Assembly (NCBI GenBank): GCA_013298815.1
Contig: JAAFJF010000012.1
Coordinates: forward strand, 1-64,000
DNA from: Polaromonas sp.
GTDB lineage: Bacteria > Pseudomonadota > Gammaproteobacteria > Burkholderiales > Burkholderiaceae_C
Length of the DNA: 64,000 bases
Direction of reading: 5' to 3'
How positions within the stretch are numbered: the stretch's first letter is position 1; each line of letters begins with the position of its first letter. The position numbers were made by a program, and so were the translations under genes. Below the pieces are notes generated by a model. That model had not been told where the DNA came from, searched no databases, and saw only the letters and a program-made list of their open reading frames with translations. Shown in pieces: positions 1-11,846 of this stretch.

Positions 1-173
1 CCATCGCGTCAAAAGCGAGTGCTTCAACTTTAGATGAAAAATACTCGAGTTTCTTACACCTAAGCCCACGATTATAGCTGGAATTTAAAGTAAACAAGTG
101 GAAACCCTTAGTTACTTAGAGTTTGCATTCAACAAACTTACAAAAATCAGTCCGAAAAAGTCATTTATCTTAT

Positions 174-1490
174 TTAAAGCAACCAACCTGCATCCACCCA
201 TTCTTGTAGCAACGCTAAGGCAGCATCGCTGGATTTACTCAGATCTTTTGATTCCAGAAAGCGTTGATTTGCAAGCTTTTGCATCAGTTTTGCATCCGCC
301 CCAGCAGCCCGCCAGCTCTCCCCATTTAAAAAGATGTGTCGTGCATCGAACAGCATTTGGCTGCGTGGGTGCAGTTCAACACGGTTTTGACGAGTCAAAA
401 TAATGTCCGCCTCACTGTCTGGCTCGGGCTCATCAAACCACACATTTGCCTTGGGCTCGGTCAAATACTCACCCAAGTTACGTGCCAAGGCATCTGGGTC
501 AGACAGGGCTTTTTCTAAGGCTAGCTTGGCAAAATCTAGCAGTGCTGCGGGAATCAATGCAGGTGTACTCGTAGCTTCTTGCTTAGAATCTTCGTAGAGA
601 TTTTTTGCTATATTTTGAATAGCTAAATTAGCAGCATTTTCAGAGGTTAAAGAACCATCTACTCCGCAAAATCCATCATTTTCATCGTCATCATCATGTC
701 CGGCATTCTCTTCATCTTCCAAAGTATCGTCTGCAAACCGCTGTAGCAGCTCACGCGCCAATTCCAGCTCCGCTGGTGCTCTAAAACCAATCGAATACGT
801 CATACACTCGCCCACAGCAACACCCTCGTGTGCATACATGGGTGGCAGGTACAGCATGTCGCCAGCCTCTAAAACAAACTCTTGTTCAGGCGCAAAATTT
901 GCCAAGATCTTCAACGGCACGTCTTTTTGCAGCGTCAGGTCTTTTTGTTTGCCAATTTTCCAGCGGCGCTTGCCCTCAGCTTGGAGCAAAAACACATCGT
1001 AGCTGTCAAAATGCGGCCCCACGCCACCGCCGTCAGTTGCGAAGCTGATCATCACATCATCCAACCGTGCATCGGGGGCGAAGCGAAACTGGTTTTTCAA
1101 GGCATAGAGCTTTGCGTCGTGTAAATCTACCCCTTGCACCAACAGCGTCCATTTCGCCTTTTTCAAAGGCGGTAACCCTGTTGTACCTTGATAAAACGGC
1201 CCTGTCGCCATGCTCCAAGCGGGTTCCGATTTCTTTCGTTTTGGATTGCTATTTTCAACAATCAGTCGCGACTCCACATCGTCTTGCTCTGCCAATGCAA
1301 ATAACTCGTCTCTGCTCAGCAAAGGCTTGAATTCAGAGATTGCACCACGAATCAACAGCGGCTGTTTCTGCCAATATTTACGCATGAACTCGGCTGGTGT
1401 GATGCCTCCTAGCAGTTGCAGCGGCAGATTTGGCGGAACAATATTCAAAAGAGATGTTGAATGTAGAGTTTTAACAGCAGATTTAGTCAT
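174..1490 (-). CDS. JmjC/cupin ribosomal oxygenase, RoxA (YcfD)-like
   Basis: Probable 2-oxoglutarate/Fe(II)-dependent oxygenase of the RoxA/YcfD family, whose E. coli member hydroxylates an arginine of ribosomal protein L16 in the cytoplasm. The cupin core carries an HxD pair (H160, D162 in GPHFDSYD) and a distal H221 (YAHEG), the expected iron triad. The N-terminal part (PAEFMRKYWQKQPLLIRGA, 32-50) is typical of the family. At 438 residues it is longer than E. coli YcfD (about 370). The excess lies around residues 254-310: a strongly acidic stretch followed by a segment encoded by a diverged copy of the 45-bp repeat. The ATG start is 14 bp from the divergent FKBP gene. L16 as target is inferred from the family only. 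Confidence 0.85.
   Translation of the reverse strand: MTKSAVKTLHSTSLLNIVPPNLPLQLLGGITPAEFMRKYWQKQPLLIRGAISEFKPLLSRDELFALAEQDDVESRLIVENSNPKRKKSEPAWSMATGPFYQGTTGLPPLKKAKWTLLVQGVDLHDAKLYALKNQFRFAPDARLDDVMISFATDGGGVGPHFDSYDVFLLQAEGKRRWKIGKQKDLTLQKDVPLKILANFAPEQEFVLEAGDMLYLPPMYAHEGVAVGECMTYSIGFRAPAELELARELLQRFADDTLEDEENAGHDDDDENDGFCGVDGSLTSENAANLAIQNIAKNLYEDSKQEATSTPALIPAALLDFAKLALEKALSDPDALARNLGEYLTEPKANVWFDEPEPDSEADIILTRQNRVELHPRSQMLFDARHIFLNGESWRAAGADAKLMQKLANQRFLESKDLSKSSDAALALLQEWVDAGWLL
606..650 (-). repeat. 45-bp repeat, in-CDS copy 1 (roxA-like gene)
   Basis: Diverged copy of the 45-bp family on the coding strand, about 28 of 45 positions matching by eye with no gaps. It encodes residues 281-295, LTSENAANLAIQNIA. 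The 3' half (GCTATT..AATATAGC) is best conserved. This is the weakest of the five in-CDS copies, but it uses the same frame as the other four. Confidence 0.6.
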
Positions 1491-1504
1491 GCGACAATTG
1501 TCCT

Positions 1505-2038
1505 ATGGAAATCACAAAACAATGCGTCGTTGCCCTCACTTGGACGCTGAAAGACACCTTGGGCGAAGAATTGGACGTTTTAGACGAGCCGGTTGAGTTT
1601 TTAGTCGGCGGCACTGACCTGCTAGAAAAAGTGCAAGAAGCCCTGCAAGGCCACCGCGCTGGCGACAAGTTAGACCTGCACTTGGAGCCCGAAGAAGCCT
1701 TCGGCGACTTCAACGACCAGCTCATCTTCCTAGAGCCCCGCGCCAACTTCCCTAAAGAGCTAGAAGAAGGCCTCACCTTTGAAGGCAGCGCTCTGCCCGC
1801 CGGCAGCCACCCAGACATGCCCAAAGACGCCATCTACGTCGTCACAGACGTCTACCCCGAGCATGTCGTCCTTGACGGCAACCACCCCCTAGCCGGCATC
1901 GCCATTCGACTGCACTTAAAAGTAATCGGCGTCCGCGAAGCCACCTTGGACGAAATCGGCACAGGTACTTGTGGCTCAGGTTTCTTCAAATTGCAGTCAG
2001 ATTCGGGCTATATGCCCGGGAATGGTACGATTCATTGA
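1505..2038 (+). CDS. FKBP-type peptidyl-prolyl cis-trans isomerase, SlyD-like
   Basis: 177-residue peptidyl-prolyl isomerase and chaperone of the SlyD type, cytoplasmic because there is no signal peptide. The split FKBP fold is visible: an N-terminal strand region (ITKQCVVALTWTL), the conserved FLVGGTDLLEKVQEAL with the acidic GDKLDLHLEPEEAFG, then an insert-in-flap region around residues 75-125 and the closing IAIRLHLKVIGVREA (about 135-150). The C-terminus is short and lacks the long His/Cys metal tail of E. coli SlyD. The gene is divergent from the RoxA-like gene with 14 bp between starts, so their promoters must overlap the coding ends. A copy of the 45-bp repeat follows 22 bp after the stop. 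Confidence 0.88.
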   Translation: MEITKQCVVALTWTLKDTLGEELDVLDEPVEFLVGGTDLLEKVQEALQGHRAGDKLDLHLEPEEAFGDFNDQLIFLEPRANFPKELEEGLTFEGSALPAGSHPDMPKDAIYVVTDVYPEHVVLDGNHPLAGIAIRLHLKVIGVREATLDEIGTGTCGSGFFKLQSDSGYMPGNGTIH

Positions 2039-2060
2039 ATTTAGGGCGTCAAATATAGCT

Positions 2061-2105
2061 TTAGCCAACGTATTTACTGCCTAAGCAGCTATCATTTATA
2101 TAGCG
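2061..2105 (+). repeat. 45-bp repeat, intergenic copy A
   Basis: Close match to the family consensus: TTAGCC at the 5' end, then GCCTAAGCAGCT in the middle and TATAGCG at the 3' end. It follows the FKBP gene stop by 22 bp in sense orientation, inside the convergent gap with dut. The 3' end can fold as a short GCTAT/ATAGC hairpin. Confidence 0.85.
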
Positions 2106-2144
2106 AAAAAACTGCCGAATATTCTAAGAATAGCTCTTTACGGG

Positions 2145-2594
2145 CTAAGCTTTACCCGTCGAACCATACCCCCCCGCGCCTCGCTCACTCGCAACACCGA
2201 ACTCGCTAACCACATTAAATTTCGCCTGCACGACGGGGACAATGACGAGTTGGGCAATTCGCTCCATTGGCTCAATCGTGAAAGGCGTTGGGCTGCGGTT
2301 CCAAGTGCTGACCATGAGTTGGCCTTGGTAGTCACTGTCGATGAGTCCGACCAAATTACCTAGCACGATGCCGTGTTTGTGCCCCAAGCCTGAGCGTGGA
2401 AGAATCATGGCGGCATAGTTAGGGTCCGCTAAGTAAATCGATAGTCCAGTGGGGATGAGCTGCCAGGCGTTCGGCTGCAGGGTGACGGCTTCATCAAGAC
2501 AGGCTCTGAGGTCTAGGCCTGCGCTGCCGGGGGTTGCGTAGGCGGGCAAGAGTGCCGCCATTCGAGGGTCTAAAACTTTAAGATCGATATTCAT
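2145..2594 (-). CDS. dut: dUTP diphosphatase
   Basis: Trimeric dUTPase that hydrolyses dUTP to dUMP and PPi, keeping uracil out of DNA and supplying dTMP synthesis. At 149 residues it has the normal length. All five family motifs can be placed: [11 protein letters not shown] (21-31), PRSGLG (66-71), GLIDSDYQG with catalytic D86 and base-stacking Y89 (83-91), ERIAQLV (111-117), and the C-terminal P-loop-like GAGGYGSTG (139-147). The ATG overlaps the end of the small upstream membrane-protein gene by 17 bp, so the two are probably co-translated. It converges on the FKBP gene across a repeat-bearing gap. Confidence 0.97.
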   Translation of the reverse strand: MNIDLKVLDPRMAALLPAYATPGSAGLDLRACLDEAVTLQPNAWQLIPTGLSIYLADPNYAAMILPRSGLGHKHGIVLGNLVGLIDSDYQGQLMVSTWNRSPTPFTIEPMERIAQLVIVPVVQAKFNVVSEFGVASERGAGGYGSTGKA

Positions 2595-2760
2595 GTCGTT
2601 TGTAGTCGGGGGAGCTTAACGCGCCAGTCTCCAACAAACGCATGTAGGGCTCGTCAAGTTTTTTCAACTCGGCAAAATACTCTTGATTCTGTTTATCTTC
2701 ATAAACATAAAGGACGACTGGCAAAGCAAGCATGATTAAAAAGCAAATTGTAACGCCCAT
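2578..2760 (-). CDS. Small single-pass membrane protein of unknown function
   Basis: 60-residue predicted protein with one hydrophobic helix at residues 3-19 followed by a charged cytoplasmic-type tail rich in Lys, Glu and Tyr. I do not recognise the family. Support for a real gene is an AGGAG ribosome-binding site about nine bases before the ATG (2766-2770 region, minus strand) and a 17-bp overlap with dut downstream. It sits between coaBC and dut on the same strand, after the coaBC terminator, so it probably has its own promoter in 2761-2880. Function unknown. Confidence 0.6.
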   Translation of the reverse strand: MGVTICFLIMLALPVVLYVYEDKQNQEYFAELKKLDEPYMRLLETGALSSPDYKRHEYRS

Positions 2761-2881
2761 GTGAGACTCCTAGTGTATGCAAGTATCTAGGACACCGTGG
2801 AGTTGAAGCAGCTGATTTAGGTGCTTTCAACTTGTCGTCCTGTTGCACAAATTCTAGGATGTATAGCTCTCATTGGGTGGG

Positions 2882-2922
2882 CTAAAAAACGGTAATATTC
2901 ACGTAAAAACTAGGTGAATATT
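2882..2922 (-). terminator. Rho-independent terminator of coaBC
   Basis: Perfect 9-bp stem AATATTCAC/GTGAATATT (2894-2902 and 2914-2922) followed on the minus strand by a run of six T (2884-2889). It lies 13 bp past the coaBC stop and separates coaBC from the small ORF and dut. Confidence 0.85.
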
Positions 2923-2934
2923 CCCCTTTTAAGC

Positions 2935-4257
2935 CTAAGCTGGGTGCCCAAGCCTAGCTGCGATGTCTGCGACCAGTTGCTGCGCCAAGTAACGTTTTGA
3001 GGCTGCATGGCCATGTTCAGGCAGCTCTTTGACGGTTTTAGCATCTACGAGTAACAGGGCGTTATCGTCTTGCCCAAAAGTGGCTGGACCGATGTTGCCT
3101 ACCAACAGCGGCACGCCTTTGCGGATGCGCTTGGCTTGGGCGTTGGCGAGTAAATCTTGGCTTTCAGCAGCAAAACCTACGCAAAATAAGCCATCTGGCA
3201 TACCCGACAGACCTTTTTTACCGCGCTCAGACTGAGCAATCGTGGCCAAAATGTCTGGGTTTTCAACGAAACTGAGTTGAGGAACAGTTCCCGAGCCTTC
3301 TTTTTTCAGCTTGTGATCGGCAGAGTTGGCAGGTCGCCAGTCTGCTACAGCTGCTGACGCTATAAATATAGTAGCGTAGTTGGCATATTTTACGCTGGCT
3401 AAAAGCATATTTTGCGCTGATTTGACATCAACACGTTTGACCCCACGCGGTGTCGGCAAACTGACGGGGCCAGCGATCAAGGTGACATCCGCACCCGCCT
3501 CAACCGCCGCCCGCGCGATGGCGAAACCCATTTTGCCGCTGGACAAGTTAGTGATGCCGCGCACAGGGTCGATGGCCTCATAGGTCGGGCCCGCCGTTAT
3601 CAGCACTTTTTGCCCCAACAGGGATTTAGGGGTGAAAAACGCGATTAAATCTGCCAAAATCTCATCCGCTTCCAACATGCGGCCATCGCCCACTTCTCCG
3701 CAGGCTTGGTCGCCCTCGCCTACCTCTAGCACGGTGATGCCGTCTTGTTTTAGCTGCGCAACATTACGCTGCGTGGCAGGATTTGCCCACATTTCGCGGT
3801 TCATGGCGGGGGCGAGGATGAGGGGGACTTCAGCGATGGGACGGGCTAGGCACATCAAGCTGAGCAATTCATCCGCTCGCCCATGCAACAGTTTAGCCAT
3901 AAAGTCTGCGCTGCAAGGTGCAATAACAATAGCATCCGCCCCGCGTGTGAGGTTGATGTGGGGCATGTTGTTGGCAATGCCTTCTCCATTCACGCTACCG
4001 ACAACGTTTACAGGCGTATCGTCCCACTGCGAGCCAAACACTTGGCGGCCAGACAGGGCTTGCATGGTCACTTTGGTCATGAAATGCTCTGCCGCTTCGG
4101 TCATGACGACTTGCACGGTTGCACCCTCTTTGACCATGGCGCGGCACAGCTCGGCCGCTTTGTAGGCCGCGATGCCGCCGGAAAGGCCTAGAACGATGTG
4201 TTTGCCGCTGAGTTCGCCGGTCAGCTCGCTCTTAGTCCTAACGTTGAATGCAGTCAT
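2935..4257 (-). CDS. coaBC: Bifunctional phosphopantothenoylcysteine decarboxylase / phosphopantothenate-cysteine ligase
   Basis: Catalyses two consecutive steps of coenzyme A synthesis: CoaB joins 4'-phosphopantothenate to cysteine and CoaC decarboxylates the product using FMN. The N-terminal flavoprotein domain (HIVLGLSGGIAAYKAAELCRAM, with the PAMNREMW active-site loop) is followed by the CoaB Rossmann domain (VLITAGPTYEAIDPVRGITNLSSGKMG, AAVADWRPAN). I chose the ATG at 4257 (440 residues); a TTG at 4305 would add 16 residues not expected in the family. Residues 286-300 (LASVKYANYATIFIA) are encoded by a diverged copy of the 45-bp repeat, yet local length matches what I recall for E. coli CoaBC. 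The gene is divergent from pyrG. Confidence 0.95.
   Translation of the reverse strand: MTAFNVRTKSELTGELSGKHIVLGLSGGIAAYKAAELCRAMVKEGATVQVVMTEAAEHFMTKVTMQALSGRQVFGSQWDDTPVNVVGSVNGEGIANNMPHINLTRGADAIVIAPCSADFMAKLLHGRADELLSLMCLARPIAEVPLILAPAMNREMWANPATQRNVAQLKQDGITVLEVGEGDQACGEVGDGRMLEADEILADLIAFFTPKSLLGQKVLITAGPTYEAIDPVRGITNLSSGKMGFAIARAAVEAGADVTLIAGPVSLPTPRGVKRVDVKSAQNMLLASVKYANYATIFIASAAVADWRPANSADHKLKKEGSGTVPQLSFVENPDILATIAQSERGKKGLSGMPDGLFCVGFAAESQDLLANAQAKRIRKGVPLLVGNIGPATFGQDDNALLLVDAKTVKELPEHGHAASKRYLAQQLVADIAARLGHPA
3358..3402 (-). repeat. 45-bp repeat, in-CDS copy 2 (coaBC)
   Basis: Ungapped 45-bp match on the coding strand, about 30 of 45 positions, with the TAGCC, GCGTA, GCC and ATTTATAGCG blocks recognisable. 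It encodes LASVKYANYATIFIA in the same frame as the other in-CDS copies. The repeat overlaps the strand leading into the conserved AAVADWR motif. Confidence 0.6.
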
Positions 4258-4330
4258 GTTGATTTTTAAAGCAAGTAATTTTGTTACAAATTTCGATTTA
4301 TCCAAATAGCAATGTACCAGACCTTTATAA

Positions 4331-6894
<2,564 letters not shown>

Positions 6895-6935
6895 TTGAAT
6901 AAATCTAATGTTTTTAGTTTTTTTGGAGAACGTAA

Positions 6936-8219
<1,284 letters not shown>

Positions 8220-8301
8220 TTAGGCTGCTCAGTTCACCGTCAAAAAAAACAGACCTCATGGCGCTATATTTTTTCACCCGTAAATCGAGCCAGATTCACG
8301 T

Positions 8302-8577
8302 ATGAATAAACGCGGCGTCATGGTTTTACTTGTCCTTCTTCTGGTGTTGTTCCAATCACAACTGTGGTTTGGGCGCGGCAGCTTGAGTGATGTGACGCAA
8401 ATGACTAAAAAGCTTAACACTTTGAAGACGACTTCTGCAAAACTACAAACTGAAAATACACAACTCAAAGCAGAAGTAGAAGACCTCAAAACCGGTATGG
8501 ACATGGTGGAAGAAAAAGCGCGCTCAGAGCTGGGCATGCTCAAGCCGAACGAAATTTTGGTTCAATACACCAAATAA
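8302..8577 (+). CDS. ftsB: Cell division protein FtsB
   Basis: Small bitopic divisome protein that forms the FtsQLB complex linking early assembly to septal peptidoglycan synthesis. The 91 residues comprise a short cytoplasmic end, one transmembrane helix (about 5-21, VMVLLVLLLVLFQSQLWFG) and a periplasmic leucine-zipper coiled coil (about 30-70, LNTLKTTSAKLQTENTQLK) ending in ARSELGMLKPNEILV, the family signature. Its position directly after eno is the classical ftsB location. No SD-like sequence stands out before the ATG. Confidence 0.93.
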   Translation: MNKRGVMVLLVLLLVLFQSQLWFGRGSLSDVTQMTKKLNTLKTTSAKLQTENTQLKAEVEDLKTGMDMVEEKARSELGMLKPNEILVQYTK

Positions 8578-8606
8578 GTCACTCCATAATTAATCAGCCT
8601 ATTGCC

Positions 8607-9275
8607 GTGAAAATAGCCATCCTAGGCGCAGAAAGCACCGGCAAATCTGAACTATCTAAGCAGCTTGAACAGCATTTTATAAAGCACGGTAGGTCAGTCC
8701 ATCACGTTCCTGAATATTTACGCGCTTGGTGCGATGAAAAAAAACGGACACCTCGCAAAGACGAACAACTCGCTATTGCAACTGAGCAAATGCGGCAGCT
8801 TGTTTCTGCCGCCTTTACCGAACCGACTAGCGACATTTTGCTGGCTGACACCACCTCGTTGACAGTGGCTGTTTACAGCGATTTGCTTTTCAACGACGCT
8901 TCTTTGTACGATATGACAATCAAGCATCACCGCACTTTTGATGCAACGCTGTTGATGGGTTTAGACCTACCGTGGGTGGAGGACGGTATTCAACGAGACG
9001 GTGTACACATGCGTGAGCCTGTTGATACGGCTATGCGAGCTGCCCTCACTCTTGGTGGCATTTCATTCAAGGTGGTTTACGGCGCAGGTGACTCACGTTT
9101 GCAAAATGCTTTGCTCTGCTTAAATTTAGCGGGCAATAGTGGTAGCGCAGACAATGTGACAACAACAGCGGATGTCGAAAAAAAACACTCTCAACGAATG
9201 CGAAGTTGGGTCTGCGAGCGCTGTTCAGACCCAGTGTGCGAGCACCGTCTTTTCAGAGATTTGATTGAAAAATGA
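8607..9275 (+). CDS. P-loop ATPase/kinase, NadR-type AAA family
   Basis: 222-residue cytoplasmic protein with an N-terminal Walker A, GAESTGKS (residues 7-14), followed by VPEYLRAWCDE and LLADTTSLTVAVYSD, the pattern of the AAA_28 / NadR C-terminal kinase group. NadR-like members phosphorylate ribosylnicotinamide, but several relatives have no known substrate, so the substrate is unassigned. The C-terminus has several cysteines (WVCERCSDPVCEHRLF) that could form a small metal site, unusual for the family. The start is a GTG. It follows ftsB by 29 bp and converges on hslO with an 8-bp gap. Confidence 0.75.
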   Translation: MKIAILGAESTGKSELSKQLEQHFIKHGRSVHHVPEYLRAWCDEKKRTPRKDEQLAIATEQMRQLVSAAFTEPTSDILLADTTSLTVAVYSDLLFNDASLYDMTIKHHRTFDATLLMGLDLPWVEDGIQRDGVHMREPVDTAMRAALTLGGISFKVVYGAGDSRLQNALLCLNLAGNSGSADNVTTTADVEKKHSQRMRSWVCERCSDPVCEHRLFRDLIEK

Positions 9276-9283
9276 ACTTCCGT

Positions 9284-10267
9284 TTATTGCACCAAGCCTG
9301 AATCGCCCAGTGTAGTTTTCTTCGCAGAATCTACAAAAATTTGCGCTGCATCCACAGGGTCAAAACGCTGTTGTTGACCGCAAAATTCGCAAGATACTTC
9401 CACATCGCCACGTTCTGCCAAGATTTCCTCCACTTCGGCTTGTCCCAAGCTCAAAATCATGTTACTTACGCGCTCACGGCTGCAGGTGCAAGCAAACTTG
9501 GCAGGTACAGGCTCGTAGCGAATCACCGCCTCCTCCCAAAACAGTCGATGTAGGATGTCATTCGGGTTCAAGGTCAACAGCTCTTCTTGCTTCAAACTCG
9601 CCGCAAACACAGCCAAGCGGTTGTAATGTTCATTCAACCCAATTTCGTCTTCATTGCGTTTGCTGACCATGCTTCCTGCCAAATTTCCCTCCCCTTGCAT
9701 AGGAATGCGTTGGATCAGCAGCCCAGCAGCGACTGTGTCGTTGGCTGCCAGCACCATCGTCGTGTCCAATTGCTCGCTTTGCAGCATGTAATGCTCGATC
9801 ACGCTACTGAGCTTTTCAATCGGCTGGCGGTGGTCGTCAAACAGCGGCACAACGCCTTGATAAGGCTGTTGGCCGGGGAATTTGTCCTTGGGGTCTAGCG
9901 TCACAGCGCACCGACCTTTGTTGCTGACGTTGATCATCTTAGACAAACTGCTGCCCACCGCGACCTTGCCCATGACAGTCGCCGTCGCGCGCAGGCTCAA
10001 ATCAGGCTGAACCTCGGCTACAGCCAGTTTGACAGGGCCGTCACCTGCAATTTGCAGCGTCAAACTGCCGTTGAACTTGATACTTGATTGCATCAACACC
10101 GCAGCCGCCGTCAACTCGCCCAGCATTTGACTGACAGGTGCGGGGTAAGCGCCAGTCGTCGAATTAGCAGCGCGTCGCTGCAAAATCTCTTGCCAGCTGT
10201 CAGTTAAACGCACCAACGTGCCGCGAACAGGCAGGCCATCAAACAGGAATTTATGAACTTCAGACAT
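9284..10267 (-). CDS. hslO: Hsp33 redox-regulated chaperonin
   Basis: Cytoplasmic holdase activated by oxidative unfolding. The 327-residue protein has the N-terminal Hsp33 core (HKFLFDGLPVRGTLVRL, LGELTAAAVLMQSSIKF) and the C-terminal zinc redox switch: CTC (CxC) and CEFCG (CxxC) about 30 residues apart, the four cysteines that bind Zn when reduced. The start ATG at 10267 is followed upstream by an AT-rich 116-bp gap likely to contain the promoter. Length and motifs are normal for the family. Confidence 0.96.
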   Translation of the reverse strand: MSEVHKFLFDGLPVRGTLVRLTDSWQEILQRRAANSTTGAYPAPVSQMLGELTAAAVLMQSSIKFNGSLTLQIAGDGPVKLAVAEVQPDLSLRATATVMGKVAVGSSLSKMINVSNKGRCAVTLDPKDKFPGQQPYQGVVPLFDDHRQPIEKLSSVIEHYMLQSEQLDTTMVLAANDTVAAGLLIQRIPMQGEGNLAGSMVSKRNEDEIGLNEHYNRLAVFAASLKQEELLTLNPNDILHRLFWEEAVIRYEPVPAKFACTCSRERVSNMILSLGQAEVEEILAERGDVEVSCEFCGQQQRFDPVDAAQIFVDSAKKTTLGDSGLVQ

Positions 10268-10383
10268 CTTTACATTTAACCATTAAGTTAATTATTTAAT
10301 CAACCAAATGGTTAACTAAAAATCATTAAAAAATAAACAATGACAATACTTTAGCTTCATATATGGGAGGCAAACTTACTTTT

Positions 10384-10908
10384 TCAAGCCATCTTTTTCA
10401 AACCCGTTTTGAAACGTCTGGCGTTTTCAACATAATGCTGGGAAATCCCCAACAAACCCGCTTGCTGCTCGGCTGACAGCTCGCGCACCGCTTTGGCCGG
10501 ACTGCCAATAATCATGCTGCCGTCGGGAAAAACCTTACCCTCTGTGACCAAAGAACCCGCACCGACGAGGCAATTTTTACCAATCACCGCGCCGTTGAGC
10601 ACGATTGAGCCAATACCGATCAAGGTGCCATCGCCGACAGTACAACCATGCAACATTACCTGATGCCCCACGCTCACGTTGTCACCGATGATGAGCGGCT
10701 TGCCAGGGTCTGCATGCAACACGCTGGCGTCTTGAATATTGGTGTTTTTGCCAATCGTGATGGTCTCAGAATCTCCGCGCACCACGGTACCAAACCATAC
10801 ATTGGCGTTCTCAGCCATGCGCACATCGCCCATCACTTGCGCGCTGTCTGCTACCCACGCTCCAGCGGCCAATTGAGGGATTAAATCGTCTAGTTGGTAA
10901 ATAGCCAT
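10384..10908 (-). CDS. Gamma-carbonic anhydrase family protein (YrdA-like)
   Basis: 174-residue left-handed beta-helix (hexapeptide-repeat) protein. Repeats such as IGKNTNIQDASVLHADPG, IGDNVSVGHQVMLHGCTVG and IGIGSIVLNGAVIG are visible, with the three His metal ligands (HADPG, GHQVMLHGC) of the gamma-carbonic anhydrase fold. Family members such as E. coli YrdA bind metal but often show little carbonic anhydrase activity, so the reaction is uncertain. It is divergent from the DUF455 gene; the two ATGs are about 50 bp apart. Confidence 0.88.
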   Translation of the reverse strand: MAIYQLDDLIPQLAAGAWVADSAQVMGDVRMAENANVWFGTVVRGDSETITIGKNTNIQDASVLHADPGKPLIIGDNVSVGHQVMLHGCTVGDGTLIGIGSIVLNGAVIGKNCLVGAGSLVTEGKVFPDGSMIIGSPAKAVRELSAEQQAGLLGISQHYVENARRFKTGLKKMA

Positions 10909-10959
10909 AGTCGTCTCGTTGAGAATATCTCGTGGGTTGAATTAACTACAATTGTAAGT

Positions 10960-11784
10960 ATGCCAGCCGCCACTGAATTACGTCAAACAGCTTACACCGC
11001 ATTTATTGACTCAAATATTGAGCAAAAAATGAGCCTATCCAGCGTATTAACTGCCTCAGATGCTATTAATACCATAGCTAAAATTCAACTAAAGAGCAAC
11101 CAAAATCAACCTGGCTTACCTGAAAAGCCCCAATTATTAAACCCATTGAATGTTGATAAACGTTCTGCACATACCTCAGCTGGTCATGCTGCTTTGATGC
11201 ACGCTATTTGTCATATTGAATTTAATGCGGTGAATTTGGCCTTGGATGCCATTTGGCGCTTTGAGGGCATGCCAGCACAATATTATAGAGATTGGGCACG
11301 GGTAGCCAAGGAGGAAGCCTACCACTTCACGCTGCTACAGAATCATTTGAAATCAATAAGTTACGACCTAGAACCCTATCAATACGGCAGTTTTCCAGCA
11401 CACACAGGGCTATGGAACATGTGCGAAAAGACAAAAGACGATATTGTTGCCCGCATGGCTTTGGTTCCCCGCACCTTAGAGGCCCGTGGCTTGGATGCCA
11501 CACCCCTGATTCAAGCCAAGCTTGGCAAAGTCAAAACGCCTTACGCCTTAGAAGCCATAGCGATCTTAGACATTATTTTGCGAGACGAAATCGGCCATGT
11601 CGCTGTTGGTAACTACTGGTACCGTTGGTTGTGCCAGCGAGATAACTTAGACCCCATGAGCCATTACGTCACATTACACAACCGCCACGCAGCGCCCAAA
11701 CTAAGAGCCCCTTTCAACCTAGAGGCTAGATTGAAAGCCGGCTTCACCTCGGAGGAAATTCAGTTTTTGAGCGCTTTGGTTTGA
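10960..11784 (+). CDS. DUF455 ferritin-like domain protein
   Basis: 274-residue protein of the DUF455 family, a ferritin-like four-helix fold of unknown function. Conserved elements include ALMHAICHIEFNAVNLALD (helix with E/H iron-type ligands), WARVAKEEAYHFTLLQNHL and LRDEIGHVAVGNYWYRWLC, matching the paired E..H pattern of di-iron proteins. I start at the ATG 10960 (MPAATELRQ); an upstream TTG at 10894 is less likely. Residues 26-40 (LSSVLTASDAINTIA) come from a copy of the 45-bp repeat sitting between the N-terminal helix and the conserved core. A role in iron or redox chemistry is an inference from the fold. Confidence 0.83.
   Translation: MPAATELRQTAYTAFIDSNIEQKMSLSSVLTASDAINTIAKIQLKSNQNQPGLPEKPQLLNPLNVDKRSAHTSAGHAALMHAICHIEFNAVNLALDAIWRFEGMPAQYYRDWARVAKEEAYHFTLLQNHLKSISYDLEPYQYGSFPAHTGLWNMCEKTKDDIVARMALVPRTLEARGLDATPLIQAKLGKVKTPYALEAIAILDIILRDEIGHVAVGNYWYRWLCQRDNLDPMSHYVTLHNRHAAPKLRAPFNLEARLKAGFTSEEIQFLSALV
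11035..11079 (+). repeat. 45-bp repeat, in-CDS copy 3 (DUF455 gene)
   Basis: Ungapped match of about 34 of 45 positions to the family, including AGCGTATTAACTGCCT and GCTATTAA..CATAGC. It encodes LSSVLTASDAINTIA. The in-frame TAA of the intergenic consensus is TCA here, so the frame stays open. Confidence 0.75.
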
Positions 11785-11846
11785 TTTCATATTAATTTAA
11801 CCATACTAAATCATAAACTTACATTTAAGCGTGGCACAATCGCGCG

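Noticed and set aside
1-173. Left edge searched for a gene or element
   Set aside because: No reading frame with support, no repeat copy and no clear hairpin; left unannotated.
3632-4165. Long plus-strand open frame across coaBC
   Set aside because: Antisense shadow of a confidently identified coaBC; no start signal or recognisable domain.
8255-8290. CGCTATATTTTTTCACCCGTAAAT before ftsB, as a repeat fragment
   Set aside because: Only the first dozen bases fit the reversed consensus; the rest does not align.
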